Positions 11,258 to 21,604 of a stretch of DNA of 64,000 bases are shown one piece after another; position 1 is the stretch's first letter, and every line of letters starts with the position of its first letter. The stretch lies in contig JPHH03000002.1 in the NCBI GenBank assembly GCA_000750105.3, positions 992,001 through 1,056,000 of the forward strand, written 5' to 3'. This stretch comes from Tolypocladium sp. Sup5 PDA-1 (lineage: Eukaryota > Ascomycota > Sordariomycetes > Hypocreales > Ophiocordycipitaceae). The translations under genes were made by a program, and so were the position numbers. The notes under the pieces were generated by a model. The model was not told the origin of the DNA. It did no database searches and saw only the letters and a program-made list of their open reading frames with translations.

Positions 11258-12491
11258 CCTCACGGTGGTAGAGCGCTTGATTGGCTTTGTCCGACGTCTT
11301 TCCTGCTCCGTTGGCGATGCTGGCTATCAGAGCAATATCTTGATAAACTGCAAAGGCCTGCTTCGGACATGCATGCATGAGATGCTGGTAAAGCTCAGGG
11401 GATGTGTAGTTGACGAAATGTGTCGTTGGCCGGATGAGTCTGCCTAGGTACGAAGTACGCGTCCGTGCATGCTGCCGGCAACCTGCACAGTGGGCCCACT
11501 TTTTCCGACCACCCAATCGCCGTATAAATTGGCAGTCGTCCCCCCAACCACAACCTGTACACCAGCTGTCAAGCTGTTCACTCCAAGCTGCACCCACAAA
11601 GCCAAGCCATATGCTACTTGTAACAAAATAATGCTCTCTTCCTGAGGACGGGCCGGATTTGAGTGAAGTCCAGCCCCCAACGATAATTGGTCATTGTCAA
11701 TGCCGCCTTTTGTAAATCCGTAACGTAGTTGGTACTCCTTAGACTAGGAGTGGCAGCTTCGACTCTCGCCTCATCGGCCCCCTTGTTTTGTATTCTTTCT
11801 CAACCCTTTTTCAGTGGATTGCTTGTGTTTATATTTGCGGCGGGATGCTTTTCTTATTTCTCAAAATACAACAACGATGGTGTTGCGTAGTTTCCGGTTT
11901 CAGTTTGAGAGCATGTGTATACTAACCCGCACACAGACACCAGACACCGTTGCTACTGAGGTAATTATTCGTAGCTAACTCTTCAACGCGGAGCTCCCTT
12001 AAGCTCCTCCGATAATGGAGAGGATTTCCATTGAGGATTCGAATGCAAGAACAACTGGCATTTCGCCTCCCATCACGACTCCCAAATTAAATGCATCGCC
12101 ATCATTCTGCGTGCTACCCTGTATTATTGCATCTCGCATTTGGGTGTGCAGGGCCTACGAAATCGGCATCACCAACTGACTGAAAGACAGACACATCATT
12201 GAGTGGAACATTCATCTTCATTGCTAGATAGCTCGGTGTCGAGAATCGCCGGCCAAATATCGTCTATACCACACCATCTGTGTATTTTGGGGTATCGCTC
12301 AGCATAATAAAAAGCCGCCCAGACTGGGCCGCCGCCGAATTTCCATATATGATAGGAACGCAACTCGTTGCCTCGGCATTGTGCCTCCCGTACCCTGGGG
12401 GAATTCTCCTTTTCTTGTAATCGTCATCGTAACTCGGCCTCTTCATCTCACGCGGTCCTCTTACGGACAAAAGCGACCTGCGAGCTGCGCT
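11258..12491. other. 1.2-kb intergenic region
   Basis: Upstream of the HEL117-like gene and downstream of the copper regulator. The stretch from about 11,640 to 12,300 is visibly more AT-rich than the surroundings and probably includes the copper regulator's 3' UTR. No coding region, tRNA or repeat is supported. Confidence 0.6.
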
Positions 12492-14172
12492 TCACAGAGA
12501 TGAGTCCTCGCCCGTCTCCTCCGGACCAGGGTTGTTGTGGATCACGCATCCAATGCACGGGCAGTCATCGCCGCACGGGCAGCTCGCCGTATCTCCGGCG
12601 CACGCATCCCCAAACGGATAGCTGACGAAGAAGAAGTCGTTGGCCGACAGCGTTTGCTCTTCGCTGATGCCAGATGCGGCATCCGAGGGTGTCTGCGGTG
12701 CCGTGGGCGAGATCGTACCCTCTGCTTGGGTCGTGACCGGCGTGGTGACACCGTTGGACGTCCGACTCGCCGAGCGCTCGTGGCTGCTGCTGACGTTTCC
12801 ATTCACATGGTTCGCATGGCCATTGGTATGTGCCTGCACCTTCGGACCGTCCTCCGCCATCGTATTCCATGCTGAGCGCACATAGTTCTGCGTCGCCTCG
12901 TTATAAGGGTGAGCTGCACAGCCAACACACTGACAAGAGTCTCCGCAGGTGCATTGGTGAGAAGTCCAAGGTGTGCCGTTGGGTGTGCTAGGTGGGTGAA
13001 AGGATCCCGGTCCTGCCATGCCATAGGCGCCGGGTGGTGCCGCCACAGGTTGTCCAAAGTTCATCGCTGACATGAATTGCCTCCACTGCTCCGGCTGAAG
13101 AGGCTGAAGGAATGACCCGAGTTGCGGTGGATAGTTGAAGATTGTCGGGTGGGGAAAGTATGGATACATGCCATTGGGCATGGCCATGGGAGGCTGGAAC
13201 GGCGACATCATGATGCCGTTTGGCTGTTGGGCAATCCCGGGAGCAGGCATCGATTCGGTCCGCGGCTTGGTCTCGTGGGAGTCTGAGGCGGTGGAACAAC
13301 AGCTCTTGACTTTCTTCTCTCCAACCCCATCAACAGTTGACGTCGCTGCTGGCATCTGCTGGGTAGCAGCCTTGGCCTCGGCTCCGTTGGCACCACCGCC
13401 ACAGCATCCGCCAGGAGCCGGACCCGCGCTTGATGTCGTCGAACCATTCGTCGAAGGCGCGACGTGTCCGTTGGTCGCAGGCTTGGCTGGCGCTGGAGTC
13501 ATCATCGGAGACTGCATGGGATACGGAAACATGGGGAACATGGCGGATTCGGGGCTGAATGAGGTTTCGGCGGGCGTCAGTCCCATGGCGCCGTACATGG
13601 ACATGTCCGGCATGGCGGCGGCTTGCCCATTCGGCATGGGTGTTGCCCGCGGTATCCCATTATACGCTGGTAAAATGTTCAGTTGGGTTGCGTCCATCCT
13701 CTCAAGGCCCGCAGGGTCGATGGACTGCTTCCTACTAGGCCCACTCTTCGAAGCCTGCTTCTGGACGCGGAATGATGAGTTCGTGGCCTTTGAAGGGCTT
13801 GGTGGGGTGATGTCGCCGGCGGAGGCGTCCTTGTCGTTCTTGCTCTCGGCCGGCGCGGGCTCCGAGGTGCCGCAACGACACTTTTGCTTCCTGGGAATGG
13901 CAGCAGTCACCGCGGCGCAGGAACATGGTCGCGATGACGGGTGCGGACATGAGCTCAGCGGACGGCCAGGTTTGCGAACGGGGACCATCAGTCGCTCGTT
14001 GGCGTGGGTGCATTTGGTAGACCGATGCCCACGAATGCAAGGCTCGCTGCAGGCAAGAGTGTCAGTGTCTGATGTTGCGACTCATGACTCGCATGTAGAA
14101 GTCGCCGCGCGCAGGTGAGGGGCAATGAAAGGGAACATACCAGGCCATCTTCTGGCCGTTGATGAGAGGCAT
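12492..14172 (-). CDS. Copper-fist transcription factor (Cuf1/Mac1/Ace1/GRISEA family)
   Basis: Copper-responsive nuclear activator, 528 residues, exons 14141-14172 (only 32 nt) and 12492-14046. The N-terminal copper fist is complete: C11-x2-C14-x8-C23-x-H25 followed by a basic KPGRP minor-groove motif (family consensus RGRP-like). The intron falls inside the codon for C11 (TG|C). The C-terminal half carries two copies of the copper-binding CxCx3CxCx2CxxH motif, at residues 376-390 and 500-514, as in the regulatory repeats of Mac1 and Cuf1, plus extra Cys clusters (CRCG, CCGGG). Long Pro/Met/Asn-rich linkers are probably disordered and activating. In family members such clusters bind Cu(I) and switch the protein off or on; whether this one is a deficiency activator (Mac1/GRISEA) or an excess sensor (Ace1) cannot be decided from sequence. 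Confidence 0.95.
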
Positions 14173-16419
14173 GGTGATGAGGCTCGGTCGAGGCGCTGCC
14201 TCGGACGTTCAAACGAGACGCAGGGTGCGAGGCGCCCGCTGGCGCGGCAATCGGCCGTGAGCCGGGCTTCTCAGAGCCTGCGATGGAAAACCTGGACGTC
14301 GAGTCGATGCAGCATCAGGTCGAACCACCATGAAAGATTGGCGGAGGGAGGATCAGCGCGGCGTGATCCGAGGAGGGGCCGACGGGTTCGAAAAATGCGA
14401 CAATCGGGTCCGTCGGGCAGGTTCAACGGCGGGTGATGAGCCGTAGGCCGTGAGCCGAGAATCGTTATGGTGATGGTGATGGAGAATCGCTAGAGTGGAG
14501 AGGAGGTTGACGAAGAGAAGTTGTCGGATGCGGGCTCAACTGGACGGCATACCGGACAAGCGCCGCTTACTTTGTCCAGCCGAAACGAACGAGCCACAGC
14601 CACCGTTGGGCCCAAGCAAAAGATACCTCGAGCTGCCTTCAGCAGGTGGCTCTTTGTCGCGCGGGTGGGATGGCGAAGAACGGGCCAGGAATTGGATGAG
14701 TGAACGGATGGAACCCGCATTCAGGACTCAGGATGCGCAGGCGGCAGCAGGAAAGCCCCACGTGCGGGGCCTTCCATCGGTACGGGTTCTCGAGGGGCGG
14801 CGGAACGTGCGCCAGCAGCGCCGGCCTGGGCGGTTTAACTTGAGTTAGCGCTCCAGGACAAGGCCGTCAGCGGGCACCGCAGCGCTGGAGGCGCCGCCAA
14901 CCTCTGAGCTGGAACTCCGTCACCAACACCCACCTCCGCCGGGCCACCACCGACCGCCGTTTGGTCCAAACGCGCCAACTTTTGAAACGTCCGTTGCTAC
15001 GTCGTGAGTTGTGGCCATCGTTTAAAGTGGCCGAGCGCACCCGTTTCTTCCTTGGTAGTCCGTACTCTTCTCTGCCTCTCTCTCTTCCTCCTGCCCCAAC
15101 TGTCATCTCACGGATCCAATGTCACCCACGCAGTTGGGGGCCGTGGACATGACCGCAGACACCTGGACTGGTCGAACCGCTAACACCGTACGTACATCGT
15201 GTGCAGACGAGGTGGTGTGGTCCTCGCAGACGGATTGCCCGCATTGCAACATTGTCCCGTAGGCTCGGGTTTCCAACGCTCGGCATAATAACCCCTTGGT
15301 CTGAGCTGCCCAAGCTGTGGGAGCCCCTCTGGATCGGGAGGCTGAAAAAAAAAACCCGGGTTCGGTCCGCCCTTGCAGCGCCAGCATCGCAACCACCAAG
15401 CAGCCCAGAGGCAAACTCGTGATGGAAACAGCAAAGGTCCGCAGACAATGTGTTCATCGCCGCTGGAGCGCAGGCTGCAGCTGTTTGACGACAGAGACGG
15501 CCTTGTAACACAGCTCGCAATCTCTCGGCTTCGCTCAATGCGGCAACTCCACCCTACCGTCGCGCCAACACGCATTTCGCTTGAGATGGGCAACTCGGTG
15601 GTGAGGAGCAGGGTCCAAAATGAGCAAGTTTCTATTGGTCGTAGCGTAGGCACAGAAGACCGAAAACCGCCCACTCGGCAGGTTGCTCGCCTTTACTATC
15701 ACAAAGTAATTAACTTAGTCCGTACGGATAAATTCGTACTACCTTACGGACTACACGTTATCATGTCCAGCCAGCTCGCTCAGCAGCGCGTCCGATGCAA
15801 TCCAACCCGCGGGCTGCGGTTGCTAGACCAGCCCAAGCCTTGTCCTTGCTGTTAGCCAGCATCAAATCCCAGGCGCGCATTTGATAGCCGTGGCTGATTG
15901 GGTATCCTTAACCATCCGCCATGTGTCTTGCCAATGGCGACAATGGCCAGAGCATTGCCATGCAATACATCATGTCGCATGGTGCCTGCCTATATCGTTC
16001 GGATTATAACTAGGACAAGGCATGAAGGGAACTGATCTTGAAATTGATAATTCCCTATTCCGTTGTATTGCAGGCTCTGACGGGATATTTTTTTTGAGAG
16101 GATGTGTAGTAAAGGTTGCGTGGATGCGGGTTGGAATAAGAGCGATTACTGCGCTTAGCATATCACCCGTAAGCCCGGTTAGCTAAAAGCTTGTATGTAA
16201 ATACTAAGACTCTTTTAGTTTTGCTGCTTCTCTCGCTTTCCTACAGACGGCCCATTCCGTCCTTCTCCCCCAACGGCAAGGCTCCATTTCCATAGCCTCA
16301 GCGGCCCGTTTTCCAGCTCCCGCATCCGTGGTATTCTGACGACATAAGGAAGTGCGACGTGAGAGACGGGGGGGCAGCAAAGCTTCCCCTTCTTGAAGAT
16401 GATTTCGGCGGTTCAGTCG
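14173..16419. other. 2.2-kb intergenic region upstream of the copper regulator
   Basis: No gene supported. Holds the copper regulator's promoter and leader (14173 to about 15000, including a GATGGT triplet run near 14467), a ten-base A run at 15343-15352, an AGTCCGTA copy near 15057, and at 15716-15753 a larger inverted repeat of the same motif. The 15,700-16,250 part is AT-richer. I saw no copper-response TTTGCTC element close to the start. Confidence 0.6.
15716..15753. repeat. Inverted repeat TAGTCCGTA / TACGGACTA with internal palindrome
   Basis: Nine-base perfect arms (15716-15724 and 15745-15753) separated by 20 bases; the left arm overlaps a perfect ten-base palindrome TCCGTACGGA (15719-15728). 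It is the largest example of a motif recurring in this window (see findings). Confidence 0.85.
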
Positions 16420-18879
16420 TTACGGCCGGGGTCCTTTGGCTTCGTCCGAATCGGCAAACATGTCCACAGCACGCATACGTTTCCGCTTTTGCGCCGGCCC
16501 CTGGCGTTGGCAGGGCTGTTCCTGTCCGGGGTCTTCTCCGAAGTTTGTATCCCCGGCCCCATTAGCGCCCGATGATGCATGGCCGTCGCGATGCTTGTCT
16601 TTGCCGTTCGTCTCGTCGTCTTCGTCCATGGGTTCGGCCTTCACATCGTCCTCGTCCATGGGCTCTCCATGGACATCTTCGTCCATGATGGGCTCGCCTT
16701 CGACATCGTCCTCGTCAATGGGTTCGCCCTTGACATCGCCCTCGTCGATAGGCTCTCCGTGGACATCTTCGTCCGCAATAGGCTCACCCTCGACGTCGTC
16801 ATCGTCGATAGGTTCTCCTGTCACATCGTCTTCAGCTTCGGAGGCTTTCATTTGGGTGTCTCTCCCCGCGGCTTCAGCCTCCCCTGCCGAAATAGCCTTC
16901 GACTCGACTGCCTTCCACTTGCCCCTGTGGGAGGCAGCCTCGTCGACTTTGTCCTCCTCGGCCTTGAGTGAAGGGGGGCTTTCGAATGTGCGGGCGAACA
17001 ATTCTTGTTTACCGGGGAACACGTTCCAGGTCTCCCACAAATTCAGAACAAGGCCGATGCTGCGCTTCCATTTCTCCGCTCGCAATCGACCCCAGCCTCT
17101 CCTCTCTGGCATCATGCCAAGGAAGTCGAACACCTGCCGGTCCCCCAATTCCTTCTCAATGAGCCCTCTAAATCTCCAAGCATGCCGGATGGCGGTCGTA
17201 GATGAAGACGACAGAATGTCGCTGACCACGTACAAACCTATGAGGCTCGCCGCACTCGTGTCGGGTTCCTCATTGGCAGATTCGTCTTCCGTGCCAGCTT
17301 GCGGTGCGTCCTTCGGCTGGTTGTTTTTGGGATTTGCACTTGTGAACGCCAGTGGCCGCCCAACGTTGCAAACGATCACATCCACAACCTCGCTGGGGCC
17401 TCGGTCGGCATGCGTAAGCGCAAAAGCAGTCACTCTTGCGATGTCTCCTTTTCGGAGCTTCGAGAGACTGGTTGGTAGTCGTGCCAGAAGGTGGACAAGC
17501 TTGGCCTTATCGAGGGGTCCGAGGAAGGGAGTCTCCAACTCAGCACCATTATTCCTGCCGCGATTGCCATCTCCATCCATGTCTTCGTCATCAGAAGTGT
17601 CATAGTCCGGGTGCGATGTAAACTCTGCGATGTCCGTGACAAACTCGAAGGGAAGCGGGTCGGGCACTTTCCACGGCGGGCTGTCCTCGAATAGATAGAC
17701 ATACGGCTCCCTTTGGGGGTCAGCCTGGTACCCTGTCGCGAGCTCCCAAAGGCGCCAGCGATACCAGATGCCGCCCACACTCGTTTCATCCCACATCCAT
17801 GCCCACTTCTCGTCATGCTGGACCTCGGGCCTCGACATGAGGAGGGCTTCGAGCTCAGCTCCGTGCTCGAGGACACGCTCGACAGTCTTGTGGATTTGCC
17901 GAATCATTCTTATGTCCTCAGGTGGCGTGACAGGGACATAAAACTGGTCAGTCCGGTTCACAATAGGACTGGACTGATTGTACGATGATGGTGGCGCAAA
18001 GCCACGATGAGAGCCTCGTTGGCCGACGGTCCCAGGAATCTGCTCCATCGGCTTGGCTCCAAACGGTTGGGCTGCCGAGGATGAGGAGGGGGGTCCTCCA
18101 ACAGGGTTGAGAACTGCTGATGATAGATGCCGGTGCGCGGATAGGTAGTGTCCCCAGCCCAGATATCGATTCTGGAGTGAGTTGACTGCTGCGTCCATTG
18201 CACTTCCCGGCGAGTCCCGCGAGAGGGTAACGACGGCATTCGTGCAATGCCCCTCATAGCCTCCAGGTCCCGCGGGAGGCTCAATCTTGACAGCTTCAAC
18301 GGTCAGCCCTTCCGGCAGAAGTGCCTTGATCGCCGCTGGCGACACCCCAAGAGGCATATTCGACAGTCGGAGCTGAGGTTTCGCTATAGCCTTCAGCTCT
18401 GCGCGTTCGATCGCCTCTCTTTGAACGTCGTCGTCGTCGTCGCTTGCGTTGTTGAAAGCTTGGGATACCGATATCGCACCGCCCTGCGATTCCACGCTCC
18501 TCTCTCTTGACTCTTTGGAGAAGTCATTATTCAGCGATCGTCTCCCACCGAAGGAACCTGGCACTGGCCCCAAGCTCCCTGGTCCGCTCTTCTTCATACC
18601 CGATTGTGCAAAGTGCCGCTTTCCCGTGTTGACGCCAGACGACGGACCGCCCAAGCCGTGCCGGGGGCGCTGGGGCCCGGGACCACTCGGTGCGCGTTCA
18701 TCATCTCCATGGTCGAAGCTCTTGATGAAGTCTTCGTACACAGCTGCAGTGTCGGCCTCGTCGCGCTTGCGCTTCGCTTCAGCTTCGGCCTTTGCCTTTT
18801 CAAAGGCAGACTGCTTGACAGGCTTTGCCAGCTTGGCTTCCACGTCTGGGAAGCCCGCTGGTGCCTTTCCAGGAGACAT
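16420..18879 (-). CDS. U2 snRNP-associated SURP/CID-domain protein (SR140/U2SURP-like)
   Basis: Single-exon, 819 residues, nuclear splicing factor by homology style. Order of parts: conserved N-terminus GFPDVEAKLAKPVKQSAFEKAK and TAAVYEDFIKSF typical of fungal U2SURP proteins; an RRM-like fold at about residues 165-260; a SURP module at about 315-370 (MIRQIHKTVERVLEHGAELE); a CID (RNA polymerase II CTD-interacting) helical domain at about 455-640, with LLARLPTSLSKLRKGDIARV and HAWRFRGLIEKELGDRQVFDF. The acidic C-terminus contains seven copies of a ten-residue repeat at residues 684-753, then a Lys/Arg patch (QKRKRMR) that is a plausible nuclear signal. Family members join U2 snRNP and couple branch-site recognition to transcription. 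Start is the ATG giving MSPGKAPAG directly before the conserved FPDVEAKL block. Confidence 0.93.
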   Translation of the reverse strand: MSPGKAPAGFPDVEAKLAKPVKQSAFEKAKAEAEAKRKRDEADTAAVYEDFIKSFDHGDDERAPSGPGPQRPRHGLGGPSSGVNTGKRHFAQSGMKKSGPGSLGPVPGSFGGRRSLNNDFSKESRERSVESQGGAISVSQAFNNASDDDDDVQREAIERAELKAIAKPQLRLSNMPLGVSPAAIKALLPEGLTVEAVKIEPPAGPGGYEGHCTNAVVTLSRDSPGSAMDAAVNSLQNRYLGWGHYLSAHRHLSSAVLNPVGGPPSSSSAAQPFGAKPMEQIPGTVGQRGSHRGFAPPSSYNQSSPIVNRTDQFYVPVTPPEDIRMIRQIHKTVERVLEHGAELEALLMSRPEVQHDEKWAWMWDETSVGGIWYRWRLWELATGYQADPQREPYVYLFEDSPPWKVPDPLPFEFVTDIAEFTSHPDYDTSDDEDMDGDGNRGRNNGAELETPFLGPLDKAKLVHLLARLPTSLSKLRKGDIARVTAFALTHADRGPSEVVDVIVCNVGRPLAFTSANPKNNQPKDAPQAGTEDESANEEPDTSAASLIGLYVVSDILSSSSTTAIRHAWRFRGLIEKELGDRQVFDFLGMMPERRGWGRLRAEKWKRSIGLVLNLWETWNVFPGKQELFARTFESPPSLKAEEDKVDEAASHRGKWKAVESKAISAGEAEAAGRDTQMKASEAEDDVTGEPIDDDDVEGEPIADEDVHGEPIDEGDVKGEPIDEDDVEGEPIMDEDVHGEPMDEDDVKAEPMDEDDETNGKDKHRDGHASSGANGAGDTNFGEDPGQEQPCQRQGPAQKRKRMRAVDMFADSDEAKGPRP
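16621..16830 (-). repeat. Seven-copy 30-nt coding minisatellite in the U2SURP-like gene
   Basis: Encodes seven decapeptides of pattern [DEG]DVxxEPxx[DE]. Copies 2-4 and 5-7 are related as triplets (V-E, V-H, V-K order in each), indicating a 90-nt duplication after the initial expansion. Period is exactly 30 bases throughout, so length changes stay in frame. Confidence 0.95.
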
Positions 18880-19242
18880 GCTGTTCGGATGGCTTCAGGT
18901 GTCAGACCATGGTCGAGTATGCGGCGCAGACAATGTTTTGGTTGCAAGGTGAACAGGTGAACAGGTGCACGGCAGTCCGTACCTGTACTCGTAGGAGCTC
19001 GTAGTGGGGTCGCGTCACCTGGAGCTTCCCGATACATGCATATTTGGAGCGCACCCAGGTTGGATGGCAGTGACGGCTTCCATGCTCCCATTTCTCCCAT
19101 GGCTTTTAGCAAGAGGGTGTTTCCGCTCAGTCATACTTCGTATATTTGGTCGCCATGTTGACAGCTTTGGAAGAAAGACTGGCGTGGCAAGGCGTCTGGC
19201 CAAACAACCTATCCTGAAGCTGCGCCACTCGCCCCGTGTTCA
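18880..19242. other. Intergenic, promoter of the U2SURP-like gene
   Basis: 363 bp between two minus-strand genes; contains one AGTCCGTA copy at 18974-18981. No gene seen. Confidence 0.6.
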
Positions 19243-20649
19243 TCAAAGCTTGGACGCCGTCCTCTTCAGCTCCTCCGTCAAGGTCATGCCAGGATAGCCT
19301 CCTCTGCTCCCATCCCTCGTAACCAGGCCGTTGAACTTCCCGTCCACCTCTTTTCCGACACCGTCGTCCTCGATCTCCTTCCATCTCCACTTCTGTCCCA
19401 AATCACCTCCCTTTCCAATCAAGCAATCCAGCACCTTGTCGCCCAAGACTGGCAGAAACTTGTAGCCATGCCCGCTGTCTCCGGTAGCGATGAAGAGGCC
19501 CTTCCAGCCGGGGTGCCAGTCTACAAGCCAGTCTCCGTCCTTTGTATCCGAATACCAGCACAGCCTGGTCTCCGTCCACGGCCGGCTCGCGAGGCCCTTG
19601 ATGGGGACGAGGTCCCTGAGCGCGCGCCGGAGGTCCACGTCGGCTTCGTGAGGCAGATGGCTCAGTCCACCATCTCGGTTCGTCGCTGGTCGAGAAACTA
19701 CTATGGACGTGCGCGCAGACGACGGAGACGGGGGCAAGGCGCTGGTGACGGTTTCGGGGTTGAGGTAGCCGAAGCTGTGTCGTGCCACCTTGAGCGTCTT
19801 CTCCCGCGGTGGAATGATGAACAGGCCCGAGGACAGGTTCAGCACCACGGGTCGCTTCGCCAGAACGACAAGTTCCTCCTCTGTGATGTCGATGTATCCC
19901 AGGACGTGGCCAGTCGCCTCGACTCGTCCCCTGAGGTCGATGAGCTCGCCGGTCCACGCGCCAGCAGCGACCAGAACCACATCTCCCCTCAAGACGGTGC
20001 CGTCAGATAGCATCGCGCCAACCACCGTATCGCGCTCCGTCTCCAGCTGCTTCACCTTTGCGTCGACAAACTTGACCCTGCCGGTTGCCTTGACACGTTC
20101 GTACAGCCACTTCATACCCTTTCCAGCATCCGCCCATCCAGACAAGGCATTGGAGTAGCCCCAGTCGCCGGGATGGCCATGGGTCCCCAAACACTCGTTC
20201 AGCGCCTCCCTGCTCTCCAGCGTTTGGATCCTGTCGGCCGGGTATCCATTCGAGGCGGCATAAGCAGCGACATTCTTCCAGCTCTCCTTGGTGTAGTCCA
20301 TGCCCGACTTCGTCCCGACCTTGGCCTCTCTTGGCTTGTCCGCCGTCAAGACGAATCCGGACTCCGAGTACCGTCCCTGACCGCCCAACTCATCATCTCC
20401 CTGCTTGCGCCATTCCTGCTGGGCCACAGTCGCCAGAGCCGTGTAGTGCGAGTCAGCATAGTCTGCCCTGATTATTCTCGATGAGTCTACGCTCGCAGAA
20501 TCCGGCGGTGGAAACTGGCCACCGGCTCGGTCCACGACCGTGATGGCTGTGTCGGCAAAGAGCGGTCGTTTCGTCAGCGCCCAGGCCGTGCTGAGGCCGA
20601 AGACGCCTGACCCGACGATGAGGATAGAAGACGGCGGGTTTCTCTCCAT
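19243..20649 (-). CDS. Peroxisomal FAD-dependent amine oxidase (fructosyl amino acid / sarcosine oxidase family)
   Basis: Single-exon, 468 residues. DAO-fold flavoenzyme: N-terminal dinucleotide motif ILIVGSGVFGLSTAWAL (GxGxxG), then SASVDSSRIIRADYAD, which is characteristic of the monomeric sarcosine oxidase / fructosyl amino acid oxidase branch. The RLCWYSDTKDGDWLVDWHP segment contains the Cys that in this branch attaches FAD covalently. The last three residues are SKL, a perfect PTS1 signal, so action in peroxisomes with H2O2 production is expected. Likely substrates are secondary amines such as N-methyl or glycated amino acids, pipecolate or saccharopine; sequence alone does not choose. 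Start at MERNPPSS, just before the dinucleotide fold; the in-frame codons further upstream lack an ATG and encode a promoter repeat. Confidence 0.9.
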   Translation of the reverse strand: MERNPPSSILIVGSGVFGLSTAWALTKRPLFADTAITVVDRAGGQFPPPDSASVDSSRIIRADYADSHYTALATVAQQEWRKQGDDELGGQGRYSESGFVLTADKPREAKVGTKSGMDYTKESWKNVAAYAASNGYPADRIQTLESREALNECLGTHGHPGDWGYSNALSGWADAGKGMKWLYERVKATGRVKFVDAKVKQLETERDTVVGAMLSDGTVLRGDVVLVAAGAWTGELIDLRGRVEATGHVLGYIDITEEELVVLAKRPVVLNLSSGLFIIPPREKTLKVARHSFGYLNPETVTSALPPSPSSARTSIVVSRPATNRDGGLSHLPHEADVDLRRALRDLVPIKGLASRPWTETRLCWYSDTKDGDWLVDWHPGWKGLFIATGDSGHGYKFLPVLGDKVLDCLIGKGGDLGQKWRWKEIEDDGVGKEVDGKFNGLVTRDGSRGGYPGMTLTEELKRTASKL

Positions 20650-21604
20650 TTGAGTGTCTCTTCTCGTACAAGCAACGGAACGGCAGTCAATGTTCACTCC
20701 GATTTCCCCGGCAGCGGTAGCATGATGGCCCCCAAGAGTCCTGGTCTCGCGAGAGGCTTTAAATCCGCCAACGCGAGAGGCTTTAAATCCCGCCAACGCG
20801 AGAGGCTTTAAATCCGCCAAGATGAAGTGGGGAGACCAAGGCGGCCGATAATCGGAAAATCCACATCACGACATCTCACGCCCTTGTCACACCGACATCC
20901 ATTTGCGATAGAGCACCACGTAGCCTACGACATTGACAGCACAGAATCACGTCGAACACGAATGAACCTCGTATGCAGGACTGTTGTGAGTATTATGCCT
21001 ATCTGTTGATTGCACGAGACGAGCTGTTGCAAGTCTCGTGAAGTTTCCATTGGCAATCTGTGCGAGAAGCATGGAACAGCATGGAACACGCAAAGCCACA
21101 GGGTATGATCTCTCAACGATGCCCGCCGATTTCCCAGCCGACATGATCAGGCTGTTAGTTTCCGCATCTACCATGCCCCCTGTCAGGTCACCCTCGTGAC
21201 TCGTCCTTCCACTAAATGTCAACCAACTTGACTTTTCCCCTTGAAAGCATTAAGACGACTGAACGCAGACCGGCAAGCCAGTCAACGAAAAGCCATGAGC
21301 AATCTATGTAGTCGCGGGATGAGTAGTCTTGTTCTTTTCGCCAGGAACCGATTCCTTCGCAAAAAAGAACTATAAAGAAGCCGACCCTGCCCTTCCTTTG
21401 CCAACGCCAATGCAATGCAGAAATCAAATGATACACGGAAGACCCCATCCTGTGAACTTGGTTGTGGCCTACCAAGTTCGGAGCATCCGAATGTGTGTGG
21501 TGAGAAAGCAATCATGGTATCATGACCGAAGGTCTATTGGTACAAACCGAAAAGAAGGGTTGTGGTACACGAGGCAAGATGCCTGGTCCAAACCCGTAAT
21601 GCGT
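20650..21604. other. Intergenic, FAD oxidase promoter and TBP 3' region
   Basis: Contains the three-copy promoter repeat (20748-20820). The 20,900-21,604 portion shows no gene; part of it should be the TBP 3' UTR. Confidence 0.6.
20748..20820 (-). repeat. Three tandem 24/25-bp repeats upstream of the FAD oxidase
   Basis: Units 20748-20771, 20772-20796 and 20797-20820, each containing GAGAGGCTTTAAATCC; the middle copy has one extra C. They begin about 100 bp upstream of the oxidase ATG and each includes a TTTAAA core, so they may be tandem protein-binding or start-site elements. Promoter function is an inference. Confidence 0.85.

Noticed and set aside
13135..14118. 327-codon plus-strand frame opposite the copper regulator
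   Set aside because: Antisense shadow; it spans the intron and the fist exon of the real gene.
14281..14340. B-box-like GGTTCGA on the minus strand, considered as a tRNA gene
   Set aside because: No acceptor stem or matching A box at the right distance; the same failure at 15165-15175 and 50650-50665, so no tRNA is called.
16436..17605. 389-codon plus-strand frame opposite the U2SURP-like gene
   Set aside because: Low-complexity Ser-rich shadow created by the minisatellite on the other strand.
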